In this document: positions 36,901 through 48,100 of the stretch, piece after piece | How the letters are laid out: the number at the start of each line of letters is the position of its first letter | Numbering within the stretch: the first letter of the stretch is position 1 | Assembly (NCBI RefSeq): GCF_019649055.1 | Contig: NW_026570260.1 | Coordinates: 930,001 to 994,000, forward strand | Length of the DNA stretch: 64,000 bases | Direction of reading: 5' to 3' | Origin: Paramacrobiotus metropolitanus | Lineage: Eukaryota > Tardigrada > Eutardigrada > Parachela > Macrobiotidae | Made by a program: the position numbers and the translations under genes | The notes under the pieces: model-generated | What the model was told of the DNA's origin: nothing | Databases searched by the model: none | Seen by the model: the letters and a program-made list of their open reading frames with translations, nothing else

Positions 36901-38881
36901 GTCAGCAGGCAGCATGTCAAATTGGGACATTGCATGAAGAACTCGGTTAGAGAAAAATCCGCCATTCTACAACCAATCAACGATTCGGCATGATAAAACT
37001 TCGTCACGTTGGCGAAATGAATTTTTACGATACCGAAGCAGATTCCGCCGACCGGTCTTATATAAGACGCTACAGGCGCTTTGCAGCCGATCTCGGCATT
37101 TATTCTCCACTTCCACATCCAACCCGTTCTTGGCGACGGCACTCTTCGACGTCTGAGGATTGGGGTAACGAGACGGCATCACCGCCAGCGAAGCGTTAAG
37201 CTTGTCGACGTCCTCCCTCCAAACGGTGTTCTCCGACTGCGATCCCTTGGGGATCTCCACACTGTTCGTCACCGTCGACAATTTGCTGGGACACTTGACG
37301 ACCCGCGTGTTGGACAGGGCACCGCTCAGACTTTCCAGGGACATAGCGCGGTTGTTGTCGCTGGATTTCACCAGCTCCACTACAGATTTCTTGGAAGTGG
37401 AGCCACTGGCGACCACCGGGGTTTTCAGGGTATGGGAGGTCGATGGAGCAAGAATCACGTCGGATTTCTTAATTTGCTGAACAGATTACCAAGTTATACA
37501 ACTATTAGTTTAAATTAATTGCTTCTTTTATCTTACCGATTTGTCCGGGATGCTGGATCCGCTCGCCACCGGTGTCACCGGTGCTGCCGCTTTCTTAACC
37601 GATCCAACACTACTCGCTGCACTTGCCTTACGTTGTCGTGTGACCTCGGCAACCGGTACCGACCCAATTTTCGGCGCCAAAGTTGGGTGAGAGCCGGTGG
37701 TCGGCGCCATGACGACAGCACTGGTCGCCTGACTCAGTTTTCCAGGAGAATCAGGGGTAGCACTTGTCCGCTCGTTCTGGCACTTCAGGAAATGGGACAG
37801 GTGATCGAATACATTAGAGAGAGGACACCGCCGCCAGGATTCAGCCCAAGGCTCGGTACGAGCGTGGTCAAAAATCGTTTTGAGAAATTCCAGGTCGTAT
37901 TCTTTGGGGGAACCGTTGTGCTCTAGGACGTGCCAGAAGATGAAAGCGAATAGCTCTTCGCTGACGAGGATTTCGGTTTGTTTGTAGAATTCGGCGCAAA
38001 AGAACGAAATGAATGCGTCACAGCGACCTGCACAAAACATGGGAGAACTGTCAACTTATTTTTATACGGCTAACGCAAGATGAATTTTGTCAGCGCGTAA
38101 TAAGTATGTTTTCCAATACACCATCAAGCGCCCTTAAATAGAAATAAATAAGTTTTATGTATTTACATAACCGCTGCCGACAGCACAACGGGACTTCGTT
38201 GATCCACGACTTCACCAGTTTCAACGTCCTTCCAACAAACTCCAGCATATCGTACATACTGATGCCCGACGGCTGCGCCAACCGTTCTTCGCCATCCGAC
38301 CCACGCATTGACACCGACGACTGACTCTCCTGTGGTGTTGGCAATCGGCCCAAATTATCTCGTAGCTCGCGGAAGAACTTTGTGAAACGCTTGCTCTTGC
38401 GGCTACCATCCGCAGCTTTGCATTTCTGTTTTCGGTGCAGTTTGGCCCGCATTGTGGCGTCACAGATGGTGCTCTGACTATCTCCGGAGATGGAGTGGGC
38501 ATCTGCGTTCGATACGCATGGAGACATTGGGCACGGTGGATCCTGGATTCGCAGGAGAGATGCGGGGACGCCGGAATCGTCGTCGGAATAATGGTGTCGT
38601 TCGTGCAAGGTATCGCTGTCAAAGTTTACCGCCGAGACTTCTTTGAGTTGGCCGCTGGGATCTTGGACGTAGGAACGTGAGGTTATAGTGCTGACGGCTG
38701 ACGAGCAGGTTTCCTGGTTCTCGCTTTCGCTCTCCAGTTCGCTCTCGCTGCTAACGGCGGGCGTATCCACGTGTATCCGAGCATCGACGGGTCGCAGCGG
38801 CAGGCCCTCAGGCTCGGAATCGGACTGGGACAGGCTAAGAATTTTGGGATTTACAAGAGAGGGTGCGCTGGCCGCTGCCAT
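33977..38881 (-). CDS. BTB-BACK domain protein, 1240 residues, 12 exons
   Basis: Exons 38167-38881, 37537-38027, 37034-37476, 36717-36966, 36187-36474, 35895-36091, 35674-35825, 35079-35607, 34602-34888, 34282-34476, 34118-34228 and 33977-34041 join in phase to 3723 bases. The N-terminal third is Ser/Glu-rich with a basic KSKRFTKFF segment. A BTB fold starts at FFMQCPNLTCCLL and includes VIEFVYNGSF and VTAANVFESQKAAEFFG; a BACK-like part follows (DEVNVYNFAVRWVEADF...IMNTVRFVSM). No kelch repeats follow. The C-terminal half (about 36.0-34.0 kb) is unrecognised and charged. BTB-BACK proteins usually dimerise and often serve as cullin-3 adaptors; that role is only suggested. A further frame at 39113-39442 may be a 5' UTR exon or a separate gene. 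Confidence 0.7.
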
Positions 38882-39112
38882 TCCTAGTCACAAAAGCATA
38901 AATATTAATTCTTACGCTAAAAACGTAAGTCCCATGAAGACACGTCTAAAATCTTCCGAAAAATTAAAATCATATTTAGTCACGTTTAAATGCGCGTTCT
39001 GCGTAAGTAACGGTAAAGGTATAGTAACTAGCCAGAGAAACTTAAAACCTTTAGCAAATTGCTACCGGAGTAGCAAAACTATGTATTCGCGGGAAAATTT
39101 AGGTTGGTCCTT

Positions 39113-39442
39113 TTACGCTTTACCTAAAGTAGAGGTTGACCTCTTCCCTACACAGATATTTTTCAGGCTCTTAACCAGTCTTCTCCGACGCTTCGGCGTA
39201 GGACTGTTGGGATCACTATTGGACGCACTATCTACGGTAGTGGCGGGTGATGAGTGCACACTTGTTTTCTTGGGGGATTTTGCTTCGGCGCAACTGCTTA
39301 GTGAGTGTTGTACGGGAGATTTCTCGTTAGGTTCGGTATCCGACGACAAGATTTGGGAATTAGCGGATTGGGCGTGAACCGCACTGTCACCGGTGATTAC
39401 GGACATTCTGCTGTAGGGAGTAAGATAAGACGATTGGCTCAT
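39113..39442 (-). CDS. Ser-rich basic 109-residue frame, unrecognised
   Basis: An ATG-initiated frame rich in Ser/Pro/Thr ends in a basic stretch (PTPKRRRRLVKSLKN) that resembles a nuclear localisation signal. It lies directly upstream of the BTB-BACK gene on the same strand. Splicing into that gene's first coding exon in frame did not work at the donors examined, so it may be an independent small gene or an untranslated exon read by chance. Confidence 0.3.
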   Translation of the reverse strand: MSQSSYLTPYSRMSVITGDSAVHAQSANSQILSSDTEPNEKSPVQHSLSSCAEAKSPKKTSVHSSPATTVDSASNSDPNSPTPKRRRRLVKSLKNICVGKRSTSTLGKA

Positions 39443-39896
39443 TTACGACCGGCAAAGAAGTATCACAAACGTTGAAACAGCTACAGCGACAATAGGAGAA
39501 TGGCGACGGTGACGGCCGCTCTTGGCAACCAGTCATGATGAAAAAACGCATTGCTGTCGCGTCACGCTTCCGCAAATTTCTCCGATGAAATTATCGGTTT
39601 CTGTTCCTCAAAAACATCTTACTTACGCTATCATAAGCTATTTATTACGTTGCTGTTGCTACGTGTTACTGTGCCTGATTTTAACCAGTTTTATTTATTA
39701 CTGGAGAATCCAAAGAGTAACGGTTTAGTTTTTAATGGGGAGAGTGAGGAATTTTTTGATGGCACGTTCGTACTTTTGGCGTCATTCTTTGCAGTTTCAA
39801 ATGTGTAATATTTCACAGGATAAATACAAATAAAAACCAGCTACGTTTCTGTTATTATAGCAGCACGCAAGCACTACGACCGAACAATTCAGTCAG

Positions 39897-42800
39897 TTAA
39901 AATCGAGCTTGTTTTTTGAATGCCATCAGGGAACTCTTCCTGACAACCACTTTCCGCAGTCCGGGACCACTGGCAGTCACTACTGGCACACCGCCAGCGT
40001 TGCGTGACAGAAACAGTTTAATGGTATCCCGATAATCGTAACAGACTTTATTGACCATCTCCAGTCCGAAGGACCGGATGGCCTGCTGAATTAGCGCATC
40101 GACCGCCACAATCTCCGGTTTGGAGGAAGAATGCAGGTCCCCGTAATTGGTAATCCACACCAAGACGCTCTTGACAAACTGTAGGATTTGCACGGCCGCC
40201 GCTTGGCTTTTGGGCGGTTTGGGAAAAGCGTACTTCAGAGCCTCGGCATACCGACCGGTGACGAAAGCGAAAGCGTCCTTTTTGTTTTTCTTCATCATGA
40301 TAGTAATATTAGCGGCTAAGGGAGCCAACAGGGTTCCGGCGCGTTCAATCTAAGGAAAGCAATTGGTAACTTTCAAGGGGACCCCTAGCCGCATTTTGGT
40401 GGGTCTGGGAAAAGGGATTAGGATGGAAACGATGACCGGATATGTGTTATCCTTATTCGGACTGAGCGCAGAGAGGATTTAGCTACACAATGGTGTGGCG
40501 CAATCCTCTCTGGCCTGTGTCTAGAGTTAGACCGAGCTATTCACTGAACAAAGAAAAAATTTCGAAAGCAAAAATTGAACGACAAAGTTTCTTTGTTTTT
40601 GAATTTTGACGTAATCCACATTGCTGTACGTGTTATCAGCTAGAAAGCTTTTAGCATACCCAAATATGCTAATAAAAAACTTTAGTATCGGATCAACAAA
40701 ACGCAAAAAATACTTTTCGAAAACTGTTTTTTTGGGTTATTTGGAATATAAGATGTTGAACAGCAGTGGTGTTTCGGTATATAAGCTTTCTGGAAAATAA
40801 CTGATTTTAAGGTGTTAATTGTGCGTCCATACCGTGTACAGTTCTCAAGCTTTAATTTTCAAAGTCATGAATTTGGTGTTATTCAAAACTGCAACCAAAG
40901 AATGGGCTGTTCGGCAGACAGGCTGGTTATCGTGGCTGATCAACTGGCTTGGACATACTATCTGACCGCCTGCCTGCCTGCCGCAGGTGTATGTGGTCAT
41001 GGCCAGCCGGCTACAGCAATGAGTTTACTCGATGAGCGCTTACCCGGCTAAGGGCCGGCTTCGATTTTTAAAGTGCAACTTAAAGGAAGTTTTACCAACT
41101 GATTTTTGCAATACATCATCATAAAGACAAAAGAATTCTCTACAAGCAAGGGGATACAAAACTTGGCAAATTTATGAAAGCGGTCAAACTAAAAACGCAG
41201 CGGCTAGGGGTCCACTTAAGGAGACGGTTGACCCTTCACGCGAGATAACCTGTGTATTAATAACTAACCTGTGTATTAAGGATCTGGTTGAACACCTTCT
41301 TCGAATGGTCACATGTCCTTGCGTTCTGCATGTTACTGCACAGCGCCTCCAGGACCTGCGATGCCACTAAATGCAGTTTCCCCTCAACAAGCGGCATCAC
41401 CGTTTCCAGCGCCGCTACGGCTTCCGCCGCAACATGGCTATTCAAGCTGTACACTAACGGCAGGAACTGTGCAAACGCCGCCCCAATGGCGCTCTCTACC
41501 ACATGCGGGTAACAGCGAGTGAGTTGCACGAACTCTTCTACGGCCTGCACCACGTCCTTACTGTAGCGGGGACCTCTCTGCATACGGTCGAGTAGCACCT
41601 GCAAATCCATGCGCACTTCCTCTGTTTTCTTGCCTAAGGATGCTTCCGTCACCGATGGCGAGTCTGTCAAGTCACCGTGACCTCTGCGTTGGCCGTTGGT
41701 GTTCTTTGATCGGTTTTTCGCCTCGGGTTTAAGTTTTGCAGACGCTTTTGGAGGAGCAGATTCGAAAGACATTGGATCACAAGGCAGCTGTGTCGACATT
41801 CGTTTTTTTGTAATCAACCGTTTCTCTGGTTTGGATTTGGTGACGGTTGTGTTTAAAACTGGTTCGTTGCAGAGGAACGACTGATCAGTGGAAAGGTTAT
41901 CGAGTGTTCCGTTTTCAGTTTGGTCCACATGGTTCTGCATTCTGCCGTTGAGATTCCTCATTTCCTTTTCTGAATGTACGGGAACGTGAACCGGTAGGAT
42001 TTCTGAAACAGTGGCGACCTCGCTGGACTCAATGGGCGAACGATCAGTGGGTATGGAGTGACTTAGCGAATCCTTGCTAATTTGCTTCCTGGGAGCAGAA
42101 TGCTGAAATTCCGGTGTGATTTTTCTTACCGCAATTTTCTCTATCAAAACAAAATTAATCAGATATCCGGCGCAGGTCGTGCAGATATCAGATGCGCATT
42201 TTCTACCATCACAGCGATGAGACAGTTTTTCCGGCGATGACCTATCCGAGGCTGGTAAAGGAAACGGGCGCAAAGGCGCCGATGGCTTTGGTTCCTTTGC
42301 TTTCGTCTGGCCTTTTAAACCCGATTGAATAAAGACGTGCTGATTTAGCTTTTAAAATTTGATGTAAACAGAAAGCTCGCAAATCAGTTTCGTACTAGGT
42401 TTAGGCAGGCTTATGTTTTCAGTTTTTTTTTATTAAACGAATTCAGTTAATTATAAGTTACTAGTAAGTGTTTACCTTGCAAGGCATTCTTAGCCACGTA
42501 CAATATCGATGGCAGCGCCACATCGCTAGTGTTACTGCGCCTTAACAGTCGAGCGGTTTGCGCCGGGAAACTTGGCATTTTTAGCACGTGCTCAAGCGCC
42601 ATTTCATTCACTGTTTGAAGAAACCCAGTCAGAGATCTACTGCACTCTTGTGCTGGAATGAGCCGCTTACCATGGAATTCTTTTCCAGACCCCGCTGTTG
42701 TGCAGGCAACCGGCTCACCTTCCCCGTCGGAATCGTGCAGCGGCTTTTCTGCCCAATCGGTCAGTTTGTTGATACCGTGTGCCGGCTGGTTCAGCGGTTC

Positions 42801-44523
42801 ATGCTCATCGACAACAAATGTCGACAAGGACCCATTGGATGGATGCTTTATTTTCGGGACCGCAGCTTGCTTAGGACTGATGACCGATTCGGATTGCAGT
42901 GATTTCAGGAAATTCGGACTGCGATCTCCCGCGGCCAGCATGTGCAGGTCGTTGTGAACCTGAGCAGTGTCCTAAACCGATAACTTGCTCGTTAGTTCAT
43001 TGAGGGAAGCATATATTACAAAACTTTCAACATCGAGCGAAATTAATGTCGCACATAACCGAACGAAGCGGGAACGGCAAGGCTGACGAAACGTCGAACC
43101 GTCCAACGGCATTAAAATGTATAGGCAAATGCAGCGAATGGGATTGATGTCATACAGGCGCATACAGGAAGTTACTACCCGATCGTACGACATAGAGCTA
43201 GATCTTAGATAGTACCTTTTTTGTCCAGTAGGTCGCGTCGCGTACACAGTGACGCAGATATTGGTCGTCGGCTGCCTTCACCCATGCAACATCGCTAGTA
43301 ACTGCCTCCTCTGGATATGCGCTGCCGTCGTGTCGAATGTCTAAGAAGAAATACAAGATTTGTGTGTGGCTGTCAACTTCCGGCGCTTGCTCCCGCTTGA
43401 TCCGGCTTAATACGGCGTCGTATGCACGCCTCCCGTCGTCTGCATGTGACAAAGATAGCAGGCGGCGAATACTGCCGTTCAGTTCCACAATATCATCACA
43501 CCCGCTCTTGGCAAGATACAACGCTTTCAGACCTTCTAATCCTGCTCTGCGCAGCAAGCTTACCTAAAGAAGTGCAGTCACACTTACTAGTAATGGCCGC
43601 GAAAGTATTTTTTCAGATAAAATAAAATACGCGAAAAGCAATGGCTAAAATAAAATAACAAAATTCCTCTGACCTATGCGCACTAAAGAGTAAGAGAAGC
43701 TGTTCTTGCTCAGTTCTGCGGTAACGACTAGAGTAAGATCGCAAATTACGACGACTACGTATATGGTTTTAGTCCTTGGGAAAAAATAAATTAATCCATT
43801 AGCGATTAGCGATGCTGAAACTTGTTTTGATAAAGGTAAGACAGTCATAATCGTACCTTTGATACACAAATAAAAAAATTACACTATGCAAGAAGTTCTT
43901 ACCGAACTTAGCAGAGCATACTTAATGAAAAAGATGGCCGTCTGGTGCGCAGGGAAAGCGTGATGCGGCAGACACAACACCGCGCGTACCACACAGCGCA
44001 TTACTAGCTCCACAAAACACGGATTACTCCACAGAGCTTCCCCATCAGCACGTGTATTGCATAACTCAAACAGCTTTTCTGCTCCGTGCAAATGAATTAT
44101 AATACTGCATGTTATAAACACCGGTCGCAGTAGCTGTCCCGAAACTTCCTCCCCTCGCGCCTTGTACACCCGCCCGGTTAAACCCATCCAGGTGCGCCAA
44201 AAGGCTTCCTGGTAACTCCATCCCAAACTTTTTAGGCGATACAAGGCTAAATCAATGCAGTCAAAGAGTGCCCGCCATTCTTCGAGAAAGGTCACCGGTA
44301 AGGTAAGAAAAGTATGGAAGAGGGTGCGCACTGTATGCTGACAAGCATCCGGAAGCAGGCCTTGGAAGTGAACGACAGCGATCCACTGGATGAGTTTCTC
44401 CAGCCAGGATACATGGTTGGTGTCGGGTGGCTGGTGGTGCAGAGAATCTAGCAACCGCTCTAAAGTGTCGATGGTTTTTTGGGAGTTTCGTTGCAGGCGT
44501 TTGAGCTTTTCATCGCTGGCCAT
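39897..44523 (-). CDS. Large helical-repeat (HEAT-like) protein, 986 residues, 5 exons
   Basis: Exons 43903-44523, 43216-43563, 42476-42971, 41269-42311 and 39897-40349 join in phase to 2961 bases. The start ATG at 44523 precedes a charged helix (MASDEKLKRLQRNSQKTID). N- and C-terminal parts are rich in amphipathic helices of HEAT/ARM type, for example VVESAIGAAFAQFLPLVYSL and AVAALETVMPLV. The centre (about 42.9-41.8 kb) is a Ser/Pro/Lys-rich disordered linker. No named family was recognised. The long intron 40350-41268 contains a 42-base hairpin at 40470-40511. The donor of exon four lies in a small duplication (AACCTGTGTATTAA twice at 41247-41280), so an alternative nearby splice site is possible. 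Confidence 0.65.
40470..40511. repeat. 42-base hairpin in intron
   Basis: AGAGAGGATT at 40470-40479 pairs perfectly with AATCCTCTCT at 40502-40511, and the inner CTACAC/GTGTGG bases extend the stem imperfectly. It lies in the 0.9-kb intron of the HEAT-like gene. Confidence 0.5.
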
Positions 44524-45180
44524 GTGAAAGAAGGGAGAGTGCGGTAAAGGTGAGCAAACAGTGCTCCCAACATGACGTTTCTTCCGTGGATTTTTTCAGA
44601 TAAAAACATACAATTATTATTCGTTAAGCGCTCCAAAACTTTAACAAAACACTGCCTGTAATTTAAAATAATTAACAAACCACTGCCAGAAGACACTACC
44701 GGTAACGTCTGTAACGACTTACAAGCAGTCAGTTGCTCTAAATTACAGGCAGAACAAATGTAGAACACGTATGTCATAAGCATGCATAGCTGCGTGTGCG
44801 AATGTGCGGTGGATTTCCAATCTGAAAGTGGGTAGCCATTTTCATTCAAGTCTGCTCGGATACACGTTAAATTTTCCTTAGCAACAAATTTCGCGGTGAA
44901 GTGTTACTCCATTATCCCAGTACGCTTGTGAAAAACACAGTTGTTATACTTGTATATGTAGACTATATGGAAAGCGCGTAGGTTTGAGCCAAACTCAGCG
45001 TTAACTGTGAGTGTGTGCTGTGATCAAAAATTCCTGTGTAGATAGGATTAACTGGTACCGTGCCGTACAAGTTCCGATATAAACCATAAGAATGTTGCTG
45101 CATACCTGCGAGTCCCGAGAAATCTGAAATGGTAGTAGAGGTGCATCGTAAGCACTTATAGCGCACAATTCGTACTGACT
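44524..45180. other. Divergent intergenic region
   Basis: This gap separates the start codons of two divergently transcribed genes: the HEAT-like protein (minus) and the four-repeat channel (plus). Promoters of both presumably lie here. No TATA box or other motif could be assigned with confidence. Confidence 0.45.
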
Positions 45181-48100
45181 ATGGTGGAAGGCAAGAAGCA
45201 CCACCATCACGGCGTAGCGCACCGACCCCATGATGCCGCCACCTCCGACGACCCGGACCCGGTCAAACAGCGCCAGCGCCACTACTCGATGAAAGTGGTG
45301 ACGCATGTCGGATCCAAGGAGCACATCGAGTGGGGCTGGTCGGCGTACGAACAACGGCGGCGGCGCAGCCATCTCTTCCGTCTGTGGGACGGGTTCATCG
45401 CTGGTCTCGCTATCTTGCAGTTTACTTTAATCAGCACACAGGCTACCTTTGCGCCTTTCATGGACTCCCTGCTAGCCATAACGTACGTGCTGGATGTATG
45501 TAATGTCATCGATATCTGTGTCAGTGTGGTTAAGCGCTACAAGATGGACCAGCGGAACGTGGAACTGCGAAAGGGCAACTCCAAACTGGACGCCTATCTA
45601 TGGTCGTGGTTCATGGTGGATCTGCTGAGTGTGGCGCCCTTGGAGGCACTGTCTATCACTGTGTCCGAGCAGATGAAGATGCCGTTTCTAGCCTTCCTGC
45701 GGTGCAATCGCCTGCTGTGTGGATACAAGACATTTCGGGTGAGTCTAGAAACACCTGCATTTTTTAATTTGAACGGATAGTAGTCAGCAGACATTGAATG
45801 CCAACAAGCAAGCGCGGGCACAAAATCCTCTATTGATAGCTTTGCTAAAAGTGCTTAAGAGTGAGCGCCCTACTGTAGTAACAGGAATCCTTCAATTTTC
45901 CGCCTCGAGATTAAAAGGAAATAAAACATCAAGCATGGTCGACCAACTATGCCGTGTTATTGTGACGCGTTATCTTGTTGGTATAGTTTCTTAATGCGCT
46001 GGAGGCCGAAGTGGGCGCCTCATTCGTAACGATCCGCGCCGCCTATTACACCATTCTCTCGTGGTTGATGCTGCACATCACGGCCTGTATCTGGTTCCTG
46101 ATCCCCTGCCACGACTGGAGCGAAGTTCAAGACGGGATGCCCCTGTGCACGGCGCCATCATGGGTGTTCAGCGGCGCTGATCCGCTCAACGGAACCTCTT
46201 TGTACGGTCCGGAGAGCGCCCCCTCGCCCAATAAAAACATATACGCTGGCTGCTTCGATCACGGCCTTGGAGGACCGGAATCAGGATACGTGCGGCTGAA
46301 CGCCACGGTTGGGGAGAAATACTACTACTCCATCTATTGGGCGGTCATGACCACCACCAGCGTCGGGTATGCGGTACGTTGACCTTTTTCCGTAGCTAAT
46401 TTACAGTACTGTATATGCCGTACTCTTTGAAGTTTATCAGCAATGAGGTGTAATTGTTGCCATACAGGTTAGGTGAAGTGCACGCCATAACCTTTCCGGA
46501 AATGGTCTTCTCTGTTGTCGCTCAGTTGGCAGGGATGATTGTCTTATTTGGGATCATTCAGGGCGGGATTACGTCTATGTTGACCAACTTCGACACCATT
46601 CAGTTTCGCTATAAGCACCGGGTGGCGGCCATCACGCAGTACCTGCGCGATCAGAATCAGTCCACGGAGTTGGTACGGAATGTGACGGATTTTTACGATT
46701 ATCTGTGGAAGCGGAGTAAAGGCATGAGCAGTTCGGGCCTGTTTGATCAACTGCCGTTTGCACTGCGATCAGAAATTGCTATGGAATTAAGCGGGCGTAT
46801 CATTGATAAGTCACCTTTATTTCAGGTATTTACTGTTATTCCGCTACGGTTTATTTGTGCATATGTGCAGTGGCTGCGATATCGAGCACTCCGTAACAAG
46901 GAAAATCTATTTTTTGTTATGGGAAAGTGTTCTGTTACCTTGTTTTTCAACCTCTTAGAAGTTCTATTATCGTTTAGTTTTGTCACAGAGCAAGTTTTGC
47001 TATAGGAATTTCCTCTTCTCGTTTAACATATCCACGTTGCTCTACAGGATATCAGCGCGAGTTTTCTCCGAATGCTCAGCCTGAAGTTTCGCCCGATGTT
47101 GGCGCTACCCAAGGAGACAATCATGAAGAAAGGTGATTTAAGCGACCTAATGGTGTACATCCAGAATGGTGAACTGGAAGTGTTAAGCGATGACGAAACC
47201 GAAGTGCCGGTGATACTGTTCAAACCAGGCAAACTATTCGGCGAAATCAACCTGATCACCCGAATGCCCAGAAAATTCACCGTACGCGCTATTGCCCACT
47301 GCGACCTCGTAGTACTGCGAACGGAAGATCTAATGGACTGTTTACAATCATATCCTGATATTGCCGATGAATTGCGGGTGAGAATGATCTGAGCTATTCG
47401 GATTACTCATTACTGCACGTATTGTATACTTCGAAGTATCCTTGTTGTGGTGTTCGTTAACATTTTTCTTCAGCTGCTTTGACTGAATGATATAAAGTGT
47501 CAACTTTCAACAGCAAAGAGCGGAAGAGCGAACAGGCGTCGCGCAGCAGAAAGTGGAAGAAGGCTTACTGGCTCACACGGACAATCATGAAGCCGTCAAG
47601 CGCAAGAAACAGCAGAAAGAACTCGCCGCCAAGATGGAAGAACTGAAAGCCGAGATGGGCATCAATCTCCGGCCGTTGATGACGGCCCTTAACATCGACC
47701 GCCCCCAGGAAACGCTGAAGGTGTCCAACTCCATGGAGCTCTTCAAGATTCGCGACCCCATGGACGAGATGGTGGAGTACAATATGGGCTCATTCAGTCG
47801 GCGGCTAATCTCCCGTTATCACCGACTCAAAATTGCATTCTTCGAGCTGAGCATCGATCCCGATGGGCTGTTCTATTATTTTTGGCAGCGCATGATGCTG
47901 TTCCTGGTGCTGGTGACGTTTTTTCTCTATACGTACGTCGGGTTCTTCCAGAGCTACAATCAGCTGGTAACGACACCGGTCGGAATGGTGATTCTTGCCA
48001 TGAGCTACATCGTGGACATTGTGTTTATGGTGGATTATGGGTTCAAGTTTGTCACACAGATCGTGACAGCCAATGGAAAGATCACCGAGCATAAGGCCAT

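Noticed and set aside
46367-46375. Use of GTACGT as donor for channel exon two
   Set aside because: It looks the stronger donor, but it leaves phase 0, and no nearby acceptor continues the open frame; GTATGC at 46367 does.
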